DNA of 7,273 nucleotides, taken from Actinomycetota bacterium (lineage in GTDB: Bacteria > Actinomycetota > Actinomycetes > Nanopelagicales > Nanopelagicaceae). A program made the translations under genes and the position numbers. The stretch spans positions 1 to 7,273 of the forward strand of contig WLEM01000020.1 of NCBI GenBank assembly GCA_009704285.1. The letters are read 5' to 3'. The notes under the pieces were generated by a model. It was not told the origin of the DNA. It saw only the letters and a list, made by a program, of their open reading frames with translations, and did no database searches. Shown one piece after another: positions 1 through 6,249 of the stretch. Position 1 is the first letter of the stretch. Every line of letters starts with the position of its first letter.

Positions 1-279
1 TAAAGTTTCATCAACAGCTGCGTATTGACCTGATAAACCAATTATTTTTCTTACCTCATCTGGATGTTTTAAAACATCTATTCCTGATACAAAAGCTCGA
101 CCAGAGTCAGGTGATAAAAGTGTGGCTAAAATTCTGACAGTCGTGGTTTTACCAGCACCATTTGGGCCCAGTACGCCAAGCACTGTTCCCTCTTCAACAT
201 CTAGATTTAATCCATCTAAGGCTTTAACTGAGCCTTTGTTATAGGTCTTAACTAAATTTTCTGCGATAACTGCTTTCAT
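1..279 (-). CDS. ABC transporter ATP-binding protein, DrrA-like (partial, N-terminal 93 residues)
   Basis: This is the nucleotide-binding subunit of an ABC exporter; it would hydrolyse ATP at the inner face of the membrane to drive a partner permease. Only the first 93 codons are present and the gene runs off the left edge. Visible are the Walker A motif GPNGAGKT (residues 38-45), the preceding LDGLNLDVEEG strand, and a Q-loop GLSGQYAAVDE with Gln85. That Q-loop wording is typical of the DrrA (daunorubicin resistance) subfamily, which usually works with a DrrB-type permease encoded just downstream, here outside the window. The ATG has no Shine-Dalgarno sequence upstream but a -10-like hexamer 7 bases away, suggesting a leaderless message. 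It is divergent from the MFS exporter gene at 377. The family call is firm; the substrate is unknown and need not be a drug. Confidence 0.93.
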   Translation of the reverse strand, partial: MKAVIAENLVKTYNKGSVKALDGLNLDVEEGTVLGVLGPNGAGKTTTVRILATLLSPDSGRAFVSGIDVLKHPDEVRKIIGLSGQYAAVDETL

Positions 280-286
280 GAATTAG

Positions 287-292
287 ATACTA
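287..292 (-). promoter_or_regulatory. Candidate -10 element for a leaderless ABC-ATPase transcript
   Basis: On the minus strand TAGTAT is followed by seven bases and then the ATG at 279. A TAnnnT hexamer about 7 bases before a start codon without a Shine-Dalgarno sequence is the usual layout of leaderless actinobacterial promoters. The hexamer 17 bases further upstream (TACAGA) is a poor -35 match and lies inside the inverted repeat at 308-328. Assigned by eye only. Confidence 0.4.
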
Positions 293-307
293 ACAAAGAA
301 TGAGAGT

Positions 308-328
308 AATCTGTACCTCTTACAGATT
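308..328. promoter_or_regulatory. Perfect 8+8 inverted repeat between divergent efflux genes, candidate operator
   Basis: The arms AATCTGTA and TACAGATT are exact reverse complements separated by five bases (CCTCT). The site lies in the 97-base gap between the divergent ABC-ATPase and DHA2 exporter genes and overlaps the expected -35 position of the ABC gene. Size, symmetry and place fit a dimeric repressor site such as those bound by TetR- or MarR-family regulators, which often control efflux genes. No regulator gene is visible in the window. No T-run follows either arm directly, so a terminator is less likely. That it is an operator is inferred. Confidence 0.45.
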
Positions 329-376
329 TTGGCCGGTTTTTTAAGGTGCTCACAAAATTAGGGTGGTAAATTTTAA

Positions 377-1987
377 ATGAAAAGACCAGAGATTGATAAA
401 GAAAAAGGACCACTGACCCATAAGGAAATTCTGGTGGTGCTAAGCGGTTTAATGACTGGACTCTTATTAGCTGCCCTAGATCAGACAATAGTCTCTACTG
501 CACTTAAGAATATTGTTGAGGAGTTTAACGGTTTAAATCATTACACCTGGGTAGTTACCGCGTACCTTCTAACTTCAACAGCATCCACACCGTTATATGG
601 AAAAATCTCTGATCTTTATGGTCGTCGACCAGTATTTCAATTCGCAATCATTACATTTTTGATCGGATCACTTCTTGCAGGTGCTTCACAAAACATGACT
701 CAACTGATTTTTACTAGAGCGCTACAAGGCTTGGGCGCTGGTGGATTAATGGCACTGACCTTTGTAATTATTGGCGACATTGTTTCACCTCGAGAGCGAG
801 GCAAATATGTTGGTTACTTTGGCGCTGTCTGGGGTTTAGCATCTGTTGCAGGGCCTCTACTAGGAGGTTTCTTTTCCGATAGAGAAGCGATATTAGGAAT
901 AACTGGATGGCGTTGGATTTTTTATATCAATCTGCCTTTTGGAATTTTAGCCTTAGTAATTACCTCACTAGTTCTACATATTCCAAAGGTAAAGCGTGAG
1001 CATAAGGTGGATTACTTAGGTGCTTTAATTTTAGTTCTGGCTGTTTGTTCCCTGCTCATGTCGGTATCTGTTTACGGACCAGAAAATGGCTGGACAGATA
1101 GTCGCACAATCACCACCATGATTTTAGGTATTGCCTTAACGCTTTTGTTCATTTGGCAAGAATTTAGAGCTGTTGAACCAATATTGCCGATGCGACTATT
1201 TAAGAACCATACCTTTTCACTAAGTTCAACACTTGGTTTCATTATTGGTGCAGGGATGTTTGGCGCAATTGTTATGTTGCCGCTCTACCTTCAAGTAGTA
1301 AAAGGCAACTCGGCAACTGAGGCTGGCTTAAAACTAATTCCACTCATGATCGGCATAGTTTCCATGTCAATTTTTAGCGGTAAGAGAATTTCACTGACTG
1401 GTAAGTACAAGATCTTTCCAATTATTGGAACCGGCATTATGACAGTTGGTCTTATCTTGATGGCTACTTTGGACCAGGATACTTCTTTCCTTGCCCTTGC
1501 AATTTATGCCATCTTGCTTGGTGCTGGATTAGGGCTTTCCATGCAAACAATTTTAATTGCGTTACAAAATGATGTTGAGTTCAAAGACATGGGTATTGCC
1601 ACCTCTTCAAACACTTTCTTTAGATCTCTAGGTGGCGCCTTTGGTACGGCAATCTTTGGCACCATATTTAGCAATCGAATTGCATATTACCTTGAAGAAA
1701 ATCTTACAAAGTTACAACAAAGCAATCCAAAAGCTTTAGAAGGTTTCTCACCTGATAACATTGAAGCGATAACTGTAAATACCTCAATAATTTCAACTCT
1801 TCCTGTTGATCTTCAAGAGGTAGTGTTAGGAAGTTTTGCGCAAACATTTAGGGTAGTTTTTCTTGCTGCAGTTCCCATTACTTTTATTGGATTTTTACTC
1901 TCATTTCTACTAAAGGAAAAACCGCTCAAATCTGGGGCAGATCATTCTGCAGCGAGGGCGGAAGCTAGTGGTGAGGCGGTTGGTTAA
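377..1987 (+). CDS. MFS drug/proton antiporter, DHA2 family (EmrB/QacA type), 14 membrane helices
   Basis: This is an inner-membrane secondary transporter expected to export small hydrophobic or cationic compounds in exchange for protons. At 536 residues it has the usual length of the 14-helix DHA2 family. Visible motifs are the family mark [10 protein letters not shown] in helix 1 (34-43, with acidic Asp35), MFS motif [12 protein letters not shown] (75-85) in the loop between helices 2 and 3, motif B around Arg114 ([10 protein letters not shown]), and antiporter motif [13 protein letters not shown] (153-164) in helix 5. The C-terminus after the last helix is a short Ala/Glu-rich tail. A GGGTGG stretch at 361-366, ten bases before the ATG, is a weak ribosome binding site. 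The stop codon is directly followed by the frame of a second MFS gene, so the two are probably one transcript. The family is certain; the substrate cannot be read from sequence. Confidence 0.95.
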   Translation: MKRPEIDKEKGPLTHKEILVVLSGLMTGLLLAALDQTIVSTALKNIVEEFNGLNHYTWVVTAYLLTSTASTPLYGKISDLYGRRPVFQFAIITFLIGSLLAGASQNMTQLIFTRALQGLGAGGLMALTFVIIGDIVSPRERGKYVGYFGAVWGLASVAGPLLGGFFSDREAILGITGWRWIFYINLPFGILALVITSLVLHIPKVKREHKVDYLGALILVLAVCSLLMSVSVYGPENGWTDSRTITTMILGIALTLLFIWQEFRAVEPILPMRLFKNHTFSLSSTLGFIIGAGMFGAIVMLPLYLQVVKGNSATEAGLKLIPLMIGIVSMSIFSGKRISLTGKYKIFPIIGTGIMTVGLILMATLDQDTSFLALAIYAILLGAGLGLSMQTILIALQNDVEFKDMGIATSSNTFFRSLGGAFGTAIFGTIFSNRIAYYLEENLTKLQQSNPKALEGFSPDNIEAITVNTSIISTLPVDLQEVVLGSFAQTFRVVFLAAVPITFIGFLLSFLLKEKPLKSGADHSAARAEASGEAVG

Positions 1988-3232
1988 ATAATTAAGAAAA
2001 AGCGCTTCAACAATCCATTTACAGAACTTCCTAAAGAGGTTGCGGTACTTGCATCGGTATCTTTCTTTGTAGCAGTTGGTTTTGGATTAATTATTCCTGT
2101 AGTTCCAGTCTTTGCAGCCTCCTTCGGCGTAAGTAAAACTGCTATCGGATTAATCATCTCGGTTTTCGCGTTAGTGCGTTTTTCTACTGGCTTAATCGCT
2201 GGAAAGTTTGTAGATAAATTTGGTGAGCGAAAAGTACTTGGCTTTGGATTGTTCATGGTCTCTTTCTTTACCCTTTTAACCGGTTTGGCACAAAGTTACG
2301 AGCAACTTCTAGCCTTCAGATCACTTGGCGGTTTGGGCTCTTCAATGTTTTCAGTCTCTGCTGGTTCACTATTAATGCGTTCAGTAAGTGATGAATTTAG
2401 AGCGCGTGCGCAATCCCTTTTTAATGGAGGGTTTTTACTGGGCGGAATAACCGGCCCAGCTTTTGGTGGAATTCTTTCAGCAATCTCGCTTCGAGCGCCC
2501 TTCTTTGTTTATTCATCCACTTTGGCAGGAGCCGGCATTATTGCATTAGTTTTCTTAAGCGAAAAAAGATTAGGTAAGAAAGTTGATTTGCCCTCAAGCA
2601 AGGTTGGATTAACAACTTTAAGTCAAGCCTTTAAACTGCGGCCATATCAAATCGCTTTAATGCTTGCCTTCATTAATAACTGGATACTCTTCGGTTTGAG
2701 ATCTTCAATTTTGCCACTTTTTGTGATTGAAAAATTAAATTCAACTGCAGCGATTGCTGGATTGGGATTGACGATTGGAGCATTAGTTCAAGGAACCTTT
2801 CTATTGAAAGCCGGAAAATTCTCCGATAAAAAGGGTCGCCGTGCTGCTTTCTTGTTTGGTAGCGCCTTTGTTTTATTTGGCATATTGATGTTGGCCTTTA
2901 CAACAAATCCGCTTTTTTATTTTATTGCAATGGCATTTTTTGGTTTAGGTGGTGCCTATGTTGGAACCGCACCTGGCAGCGTGGTTGGTGACATCATCCG
3001 CGGTAGAGGTGGACAGGTAATTGCGGTCTGGCAGATGGCCGGAGATGCTGGAATGATTTTTGGTCCAGTTATAGTTGGATTAATTACTGATTTATTTAGC
3101 TACCAAGCTGCATTCTTAGTATCTGCAGGTATTTGGGTCATTGCTATTTTGTTAGCCACTGTGCTGCCTGAGACTCGGCGTGCCCATTTAGAAGAGGATT
3201 TGATTCCTGACAGAAATAAACAGGAGCTGTGA
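1988..3232 (+). CDS. MFS transporter, 12 membrane helices, with a non-canonical start (ATA or ATT)
   Basis: This is a 12-helix major facilitator of the DHA1-like drug-export type, about 414 residues if read from the first codon after the TAA of the preceding gene. The first ATG/GTG/TTG in frame is the GTG at 2174, but starting there removes a cytoplasmic leader (KKKRFNNPFTELPKE), the whole of helix 1 (VLASVSFFVAVGFGLIIP) and most of helix 2. Those 62 codons are plainly coding and must belong to the protein. The start is therefore ATA (1988) or ATT (1991); GTGAGG at 1971-1976 lies 11 bases before the ATA and could serve as ribosome binding site, with coupling to the upstream gene. Motif A occurs twice, as GKFVDKFGERKVL (72-84) and GKFSDKKGRRAAF (276-288), as expected for the two six-helix halves; a motif C-like LLGGITGPAFGG sits near 150-161. 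The terminator hairpin overlaps its last codons. The substrate is unknown. Confidence 0.88.
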   Translation: MIKKKRFNNPFTELPKEVAVLASVSFFVAVGFGLIIPVVPVFAASFGVSKTAIGLIISVFALVRFSTGLIAGKFVDKFGERKVLGFGLFMVSFFTLLTGLAQSYEQLLAFRSLGGLGSSMFSVSAGSLLMRSVSDEFRARAQSLFNGGFLLGGITGPAFGGILSAISLRAPFFVYSSTLAGAGIIALVFLSEKRLGKKVDLPSSKVGLTTLSQAFKLRPYQIALMLAFINNWILFGLRSSILPLFVIEKLNSTAAIAGLGLTIGALVQGTFLLKAGKFSDKKGRRAAFLFGSAFVLFGILMLAFTTNPLFYFIAMAFFGLGGAYVGTAPGSVVGDIIRGRGGQVIAVWQMAGDAGMIFGPVIVGLITDLFSYQAAFLVSAGIWVIAILLATVLPETRRAHLEEDLIPDRNKQEL

Positions 3233-3268
3233 TTTCTCACAGCTCCTGTTAGATACTTTTTTTTATTT
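3219..3268 (+). terminator. Rho-independent terminator, probably bidirectional, overlapping the MFS stop codon
   Basis: A perfect 14-bp stem (AACAGGAGCTGTGA with its exact complement) closes over a TTTC loop at 3219-3250. On the plus strand it is followed, after six bases, by eight T and then ATTT. On the minus strand the same stem is followed by TTTATTTC. It therefore can end the MFS operon and also the Bax inhibitor gene that converges from the right. The left arm includes the last codons and the TGA stop of the MFS gene. Confidence 0.9.
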
Positions 3269-4037
3269 AGCGGTCGCCGCGAAGAATCGCAATTAGTCGC
3301 AAAACTTCAAGATATAGCCAGACTACAGTGACCATCAAGCCGAAGGATGCTCGCCAAGATTCCTTCTCTGGAACACCAGCTGCAACACCTTTTTGAATTT
3401 GATCAAAATCTAGAACCAAGAAAAGACTTGCAATTGCTACACCAGCTACTGCAAGTAGTAGGCCAAGTCCTGAGACACCGTAGAAACCATATCCTTCACC
3501 GACTCCAAAGAAAGATGCCACAAGTGAAACAATTGCCAAAAGGAAGTAACCAATAGCTGCACCAATTAATGCGCGGGTAAATTGTGGTGTGGCGCGAAGT
3601 GTGCCGTTGCGATACATAACTAGCACTCCAGCAAATGCTGCGAGTGTGCCAATTACTGCTTGGCTAACAATTCCAGGAGAGACGGTTTCGTAGTAACTGC
3701 TTAGTGTTCCAAGGGCCAAGCCTTCTAGGGCAGCGTATGTGACAACTAACCCTGGCTTGATGTTCTTACTAAAACTAATAACCATTGCTAGAACAAATCC
3801 ACCTAGGAAGCCAATGAGTACTGCTCCCATGCCAAGATTTGCATTCCAAGCAAAGGCACCAACAACAACTAAAATTGCAAACAAAAATCCAGTTTTCGCA
3901 ACAACATCTTCCATTGTCATGCGACCTGTTCGTATTGATGAGGCAGCTGGAGCGTTATAACTTTGCTCTAGTTGATCAACCTGCATATTTGTTGGTTGAT
4001 TAAATGCCTTGCCAAGTACAGGGTTTGAGCTTCTCAT
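3267..4037 (-). CDS. Bax inhibitor-1/YccA family membrane protein
   Basis: This 256-residue integral membrane protein belongs to the BI-1 (TMBIM) superfamily in the form common in actinobacteria, with a soluble N-terminus of about 45 residues (MRSSNPVLGKAF...) before the first helix. Seven hydrophobic segments can be seen, ending with LLAVAGVAIASLFLVLDFDQI and WLYLEVLRLIAIL. The DFDQI stretch (Asp210 and Asp212) corresponds to the acidic pair region that works as a pH-gated calcium-leak sensor in Bacillus YetJ; the second partner in the last helix is Glu244 here. In bacteria the role is not settled: calcium leak, or a link to membrane protein quality control as for E. coli YccA. A clear AAGGAGA ribosome binding site precedes the ATG. 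It is a single gene, convergent with the MFS operon, and shares the hairpin terminator with it. Family firm, function open. Confidence 0.92.
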   Translation of the reverse strand: MRSSNPVLGKAFNQPTNMQVDQLEQSYNAPAASSIRTGRMTMEDVVAKTGFLFAILVVVGAFAWNANLGMGAVLIGFLGGFVLAMVISFSKNIKPGLVVTYAALEGLALGTLSSYYETVSPGIVSQAVIGTLAAFAGVLVMYRNGTLRATPQFTRALIGAAIGYFLLAIVSLVASFFGVGEGYGFYGVSGLGLLLAVAGVAIASLFLVLDFDQIQKGVAAGVPEKESWRASFGLMVTVVWLYLEVLRLIAILRGDR

Positions 4038-4040
4038 TCT

Positions 4041-4047
4041 TCTCCTT
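4041..4047 (-). promoter_or_regulatory. Ribosome binding site of the Bax inhibitor-1 family gene
   Basis: AAGGAGA on the minus strand stands three bases before the ATG at 4037, a strong match to the anti-Shine-Dalgarno sequence. It is the best ribosome binding site in the window and confirms this start. Confidence 0.75.
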
Positions 4048-4160
4048 CTATAGAAGTAACTTTTGGATAAAACTAATTTAGTTACTTAGGTAGTGAACAA
4101 ATATTAATCTTTTCTAATTCCCTAGGCTATTGCTTAGGGCAAAATCTGACTTAATCTTTG

Positions 4161-4267
4161 CTGAAGATTCGCAGGTATTGAGCGTGCCCCCGGTGGGGGT
4201 CGAACCCACACTTGTGCGATTTTAAGTCGCATGCCTCTGCCATTGGGCTACAGGGGCGAATCTTCAG
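4161..4267. repeat. Perfect 12-bp inverted repeat bracketing the tRNA gene
   Basis: CTGAAGATTCGC at 4161-4172 is the exact reverse complement of GCGAATCTTCAG at 4256-4267. One arm covers the ten leader bases plus the first two tRNA bases; the other lies in the trailer, 12 bases after the discriminator base. In the precursor RNA, leader and trailer could pair into a stem closing over the whole cloverleaf. The arms differ from the tRNA acceptor stem, so this is not a copy of it. Confidence 0.7.
4185..4257 (-). tRNA. tRNA with UAA anticodon (Leu, codon UUA), short variable loop
   Basis: A 73-nt cloverleaf without encoded CCA. The acceptor stem GCCCCTG pairs with CGGGGGC (one T-G wobble). The D arm is GCC...GGC with GG at 18-19. 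The anticodon stem TGCGA/TCGCA encloses the loop CTTAAAA, which gives anticodon UAA. The variable loop is only CAAGT, and the T arm is GTGGG-TTCGACC-CCCAC. U8, A14, U33 and discriminator A73 are in place. By the code it should carry leucine and read UUA, a codon frequent in the neighbouring genes (for example Leu30-Leu31 of the DHA2 exporter). Bacterial tRNA-Leu normally has a long class II variable arm, which is missing here, so the isotype is less certain than the gene. It follows the ppx gene by 60 bases on the same strand. Confidence 0.88.
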
Positions 4268-4272
4268 GGGTA

Positions 4273-4300
4273 AATCTACCCGTCTTTTTTAACCACCAAA
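4273..4300 (-). promoter_or_regulatory. Candidate promoter of the tRNA gene
   Basis: On the minus strand TTTGGT (4295-4300) and TAGATT (4273-4278) are 16 bases apart, a fair sigma-70-type pair. Transcription would begin near 4266, giving a leader of about nine bases that coincides with the inverted-repeat arm. No terminator is seen after ppx, so read-through from the operon upstream is an alternative source of the tRNA. Confidence 0.35.
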
Positions 4301-4317
4301 TCCAGCCAATTCTTCGC

Positions 4318-5232
4318 TTACTTTGAAAGTGACCAAGCAATACCATCCAAGATATCTGACTCAGATGCGATGAATTCACTAGCCCCAGTTGCGGCCATAA
4401 TTCGGGATAAAACTAACGCACCTGCAGTAATCACATCGACTCTACCTGGATGCATATATCCCAAGGCTGCAATTTGATCTTTACTCATACCTTGAAACAT
4501 TGCTGCTACTTGATACACAGATGGGGCAGAGATTCTAGAAAGGTGAATTAGATATCGATCATACTCGGCTAACTTTAAAGCAGCAGCTGCAACTGTGGTT
4601 GCAGTGCCAGCAACTGCCACTAAAGATTTAGCTTGAGAAATTGGTACTACCTTGGCAGCTTGGGTAATTGCAAGATCAATATCAATTATTGCTTCAGCAA
4701 TCTGTGCCATGGTGGGCGGTTGTAAATTTAAGTGGCGCTCACTCATCCGAACACAACCAATATTAACACTTTTTGCGAACTCTACTTTTTCACTACCAAA
4801 AACAAACTCAGTTGATCCACCACCTATATCAACTACTAAAAATGGCCCATCACTTTGGGATAGCTCTTTAGTAGCTCCAATAAATGAAAGCGCCGCCTCT
4901 TGCTCACCGGGGATTACCTCAACTTCAACACCTAGGATTTTCTTAACACCATTAGTAAATAACTCCCGATTGCTAGCATCACGGGTTGCACTAGTTGCAC
5001 AAAATCTAATCTTTTCTACACCTTTACTTGCAATCAATTGTGCAAATTTCTCAACAGCAGAGAGTGTTCTAGCAATAGCATCTGGGTGAAAGGATTTATT
5101 TTGATCTACACCTTGACCAAGGCGCACAATCTCCATGGTTCGTAATACCTCTTTGAAATTACCTCCGGTAATATCGGCAATCAAAAGTCGAATAGAGTTG
5201 GTGCCACAATCAATTGCTGCTACTCGACTCAA
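4318..5232 (-). CDS. ppx: Ppx/GppA-family exopolyphosphatase / guanosine pentaphosphate phosphatase
   Basis: A cytoplasmic phosphatase of the actin/Hsp70-like fold that removes terminal phosphates from polyphosphate or converts pppGpp to ppGpp. At 304 residues it is the short form, with only the two ribonuclease-H-like lobes and no C-terminal HD domain, like mycobacterial Ppx2 (Rv1026). Visible are the phosphate-1 loop AAIDCGTNSIRLLIAD (5-20), CATSATRDASN (78-88), GEQEA (109-113) with the catalytic glutamate region, the phosphate-2 loop VVDIGGGSTEF (133-143) and AGTATT further on. The start is TTG directly after the TAG of the DUF501 gene, with GTGAGG eight to nine bases upstream as ribosome binding site; the motif at residue 5 leaves no room for a later start. 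It is the last protein gene of the eno operon. Which substrate dominates cannot be told from sequence. Confidence 0.93.
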   Translation of the reverse strand: MSRVAAIDCGTNSIRLLIADITGGNFKEVLRTMEIVRLGQGVDQNKSFHPDAIARTLSAVEKFAQLIASKGVEKIRFCATSATRDASNRELFTNGVKKILGVEVEVIPGEQEAALSFIGATKELSQSDGPFLVVDIGGGSTEFVFGSEKVEFAKSVNIGCVRMSERHLNLQPPTMAQIAEAIIDIDLAITQAAKVVPISQAKSLVAVAGTATTVAAAALKLAEYDRYLIHLSRISAPSVYQVAAMFQGMSKDQIAALGYMHPGRVDVITAGALVLSRIMAATGASEFIASESDILDGIAWSLSK

Positions 5233-5790
5233 CTATTTTTCCTCACCTAGTAAGTTACTAATTTCACTACATGGTTTTGTTAACCACCAAGATTCAAGTG
5301 CCATAAGTGCCTCATCCCCGAGTGGATTAACATCACTTCCAGCAGCTAATGCATGAGCAATCAGTGAGTGCAAACACTTAACTCGATCTGGCATGCCACC
5401 AGCCGTTACACCTTTAATCTCTGGCACATCTAAATTCACTTGCTTAGCAACTGCGCTTCTAGCCGCCTCATAATCAACATGTGCTGCCAAATAATCCCCG
5501 GCTAACTTTGTATCACTTTGCAGGCGCTCATTCATCTGCCCCATCAATCCAGAGCTTTCTAGAGTTGAAATTGCGCCAGTTAATTTTGGGCAGGTTGCGT
5601 AGTAAAAAGTTGGAAATGGCGTGCCATCGGCTAATCGCGGCGGGGTCTGAACCACATCTGGTTCACCACATGGACATCGGTGAGCTATCGCCGAAACATC
5701 TCTTGGTTCTCTGCCAAGTTGTGCGGCAACAGTCTTTAAATCTTTTTCAGTTGGTACTTCAGCCTCAAAAGCACTTACTGGCTTAACCAT
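5233..5790 (-). CDS. DUF501 domain-containing protein, function unknown
   Basis: A 185-residue soluble protein of the DUF501 family, which in actinobacteria sits between the FtsB/DivIC-like gene and ppx. Recognisable family blocks are LGREPRDVSAIAHRCPCGEP (25-44), the segment from Thr49 to Leu70 with DGTPFPTFYYATCP, and AGGMPDRVKCLHSLIAHALA (130-149) followed by NPLGDEAL. Conserved Cys39, Cys41, Cys67 and Cys139 with His37, His141 and His146 could bind a metal or an Fe-S cluster; this is inferred from residue spacing. No signal peptide or membrane helix is seen. It starts with ATG one base after the TAA of the upstream gene and has no good ribosome binding site, so translation is probably coupled. 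The function is not known; the neighbours point only loosely to division, cell envelope or phosphate signalling. Confidence 0.92.
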   Translation of the reverse strand: MVKPVSAFEAEVPTEKDLKTVAAQLGREPRDVSAIAHRCPCGEPDVVQTPPRLADGTPFPTFYYATCPKLTGAISTLESSGLMGQMNERLQSDTKLAGDYLAAHVDYEAARSAVAKQVNLDVPEIKGVTAGGMPDRVKCLHSLIAHALAAGSDVNPLGDEALMALESWWLTKPCSEISNLLGEEK

Positions 5791-5791
5791 T

Positions 5792-6244
5792 TTAGTTGCT
5801 TACATTTGTACTTGTAATGGAGGATATCAACCTTGAATACCAAGGGATTCCGACAGGAAGCTGTCCAGATACTTTTGTCTGCTGATCATTGTTTTCAATC
5901 TCTTCATTACCAACCACTATGTATTGTCGCTCACCTGGGAAAACAAAATGCAATCTAGCTCTTGCTTGGCTTGCCACAAACTCTGGATCATCCCATTGAG
6001 CTAACTCATCTGCTGCCTTATCTAACATTGCTTGATTATCTGAAATCTGAGTTTTTAAAGCATTTATCTGAGCGCGTTGGGTGAAGTAGTTTTGAATTGG
6101 TGGAGCTAATGTAATCGCAACAACAAATAGAACTATTCCAACAATCAATGCTCGATTAGATAGTCCGCGCTTTTTAAGGCCTAACTCGATACTTTTTCGT
6201 GAGCTCGATATCAAACCTGCTGCAAAAAATTTACGCTTGGCCAA
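5792..6244 (-). CDS. FtsB/DivIC-like septum formation initiator protein
   Basis: A bitopic membrane protein of the FtsB/DivIC family, 150 residues, which in other bacteria joins FtsL and FtsQ/DivIB in the divisome and relays activation to septal wall synthesis. A basic cytoplasmic N-terminus (1-31) is followed by one membrane helix (about 32-48, ALIVGIVLFVVAITLAP), a short coiled coil (about 52-83) and the family block WDDPEFVASQARARLHFVFPGE (84-105). The C-terminal 45 residues are polar and low in conservation, as in actinobacterial members. The start is TTG; AGGAAG in the last codons of eno lies eight bases before it. The gene begins five bases after the eno stop, so the genes are cotranscribed. 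The family is clear, its role here is inferred from homologues. Confidence 0.92.
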   Translation of the reverse strand: MAKRKFFAAGLISSSRKSIELGLKKRGLSNRALIVGIVLFVVAITLAPPIQNYFTQRAQINALKTQISDNQAMLDKAADELAQWDDPEFVASQARARLHFVFPGERQYIVVGNEEIENNDQQTKVSGQLPVGIPWYSRLISSITSTNVSN

Positions 6245-6249
6245 CTTAA

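Noticed and set aside
2174..3232. GTG at 2174 as the start of the second MFS gene
   Set aside because: It would delete a clear helix 1 and most of helix 2 that lie in the same open frame from 1988.
4120..4139. 8-bp stem with one G-U pair (CCCTAGGC...GCTTAGGG) as a terminator
   Set aside because: No T-run follows on either strand, and on the minus strand, where the tRNA transcript would need it, the stem has an A-C mismatch.
4268..4290. Plus-strand hairpin GGGTA-AATC-TACCC followed by six T
   Set aside because: The stem has only 5 bp and no plus-strand gene ends here; the region is better explained as the promoter of the minus-strand tRNA.
4652..5089. 145-codon plus-strand open frame inside ppx
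   Set aside because: Antisense to a gene with all its family motifs; the translation resembles no known protein and has no ribosome binding site.
5481..5786. 101-codon plus-strand open frame inside the DUF501 gene
   Set aside because: Antisense shadow of a conserved gene without recognisable protein features.
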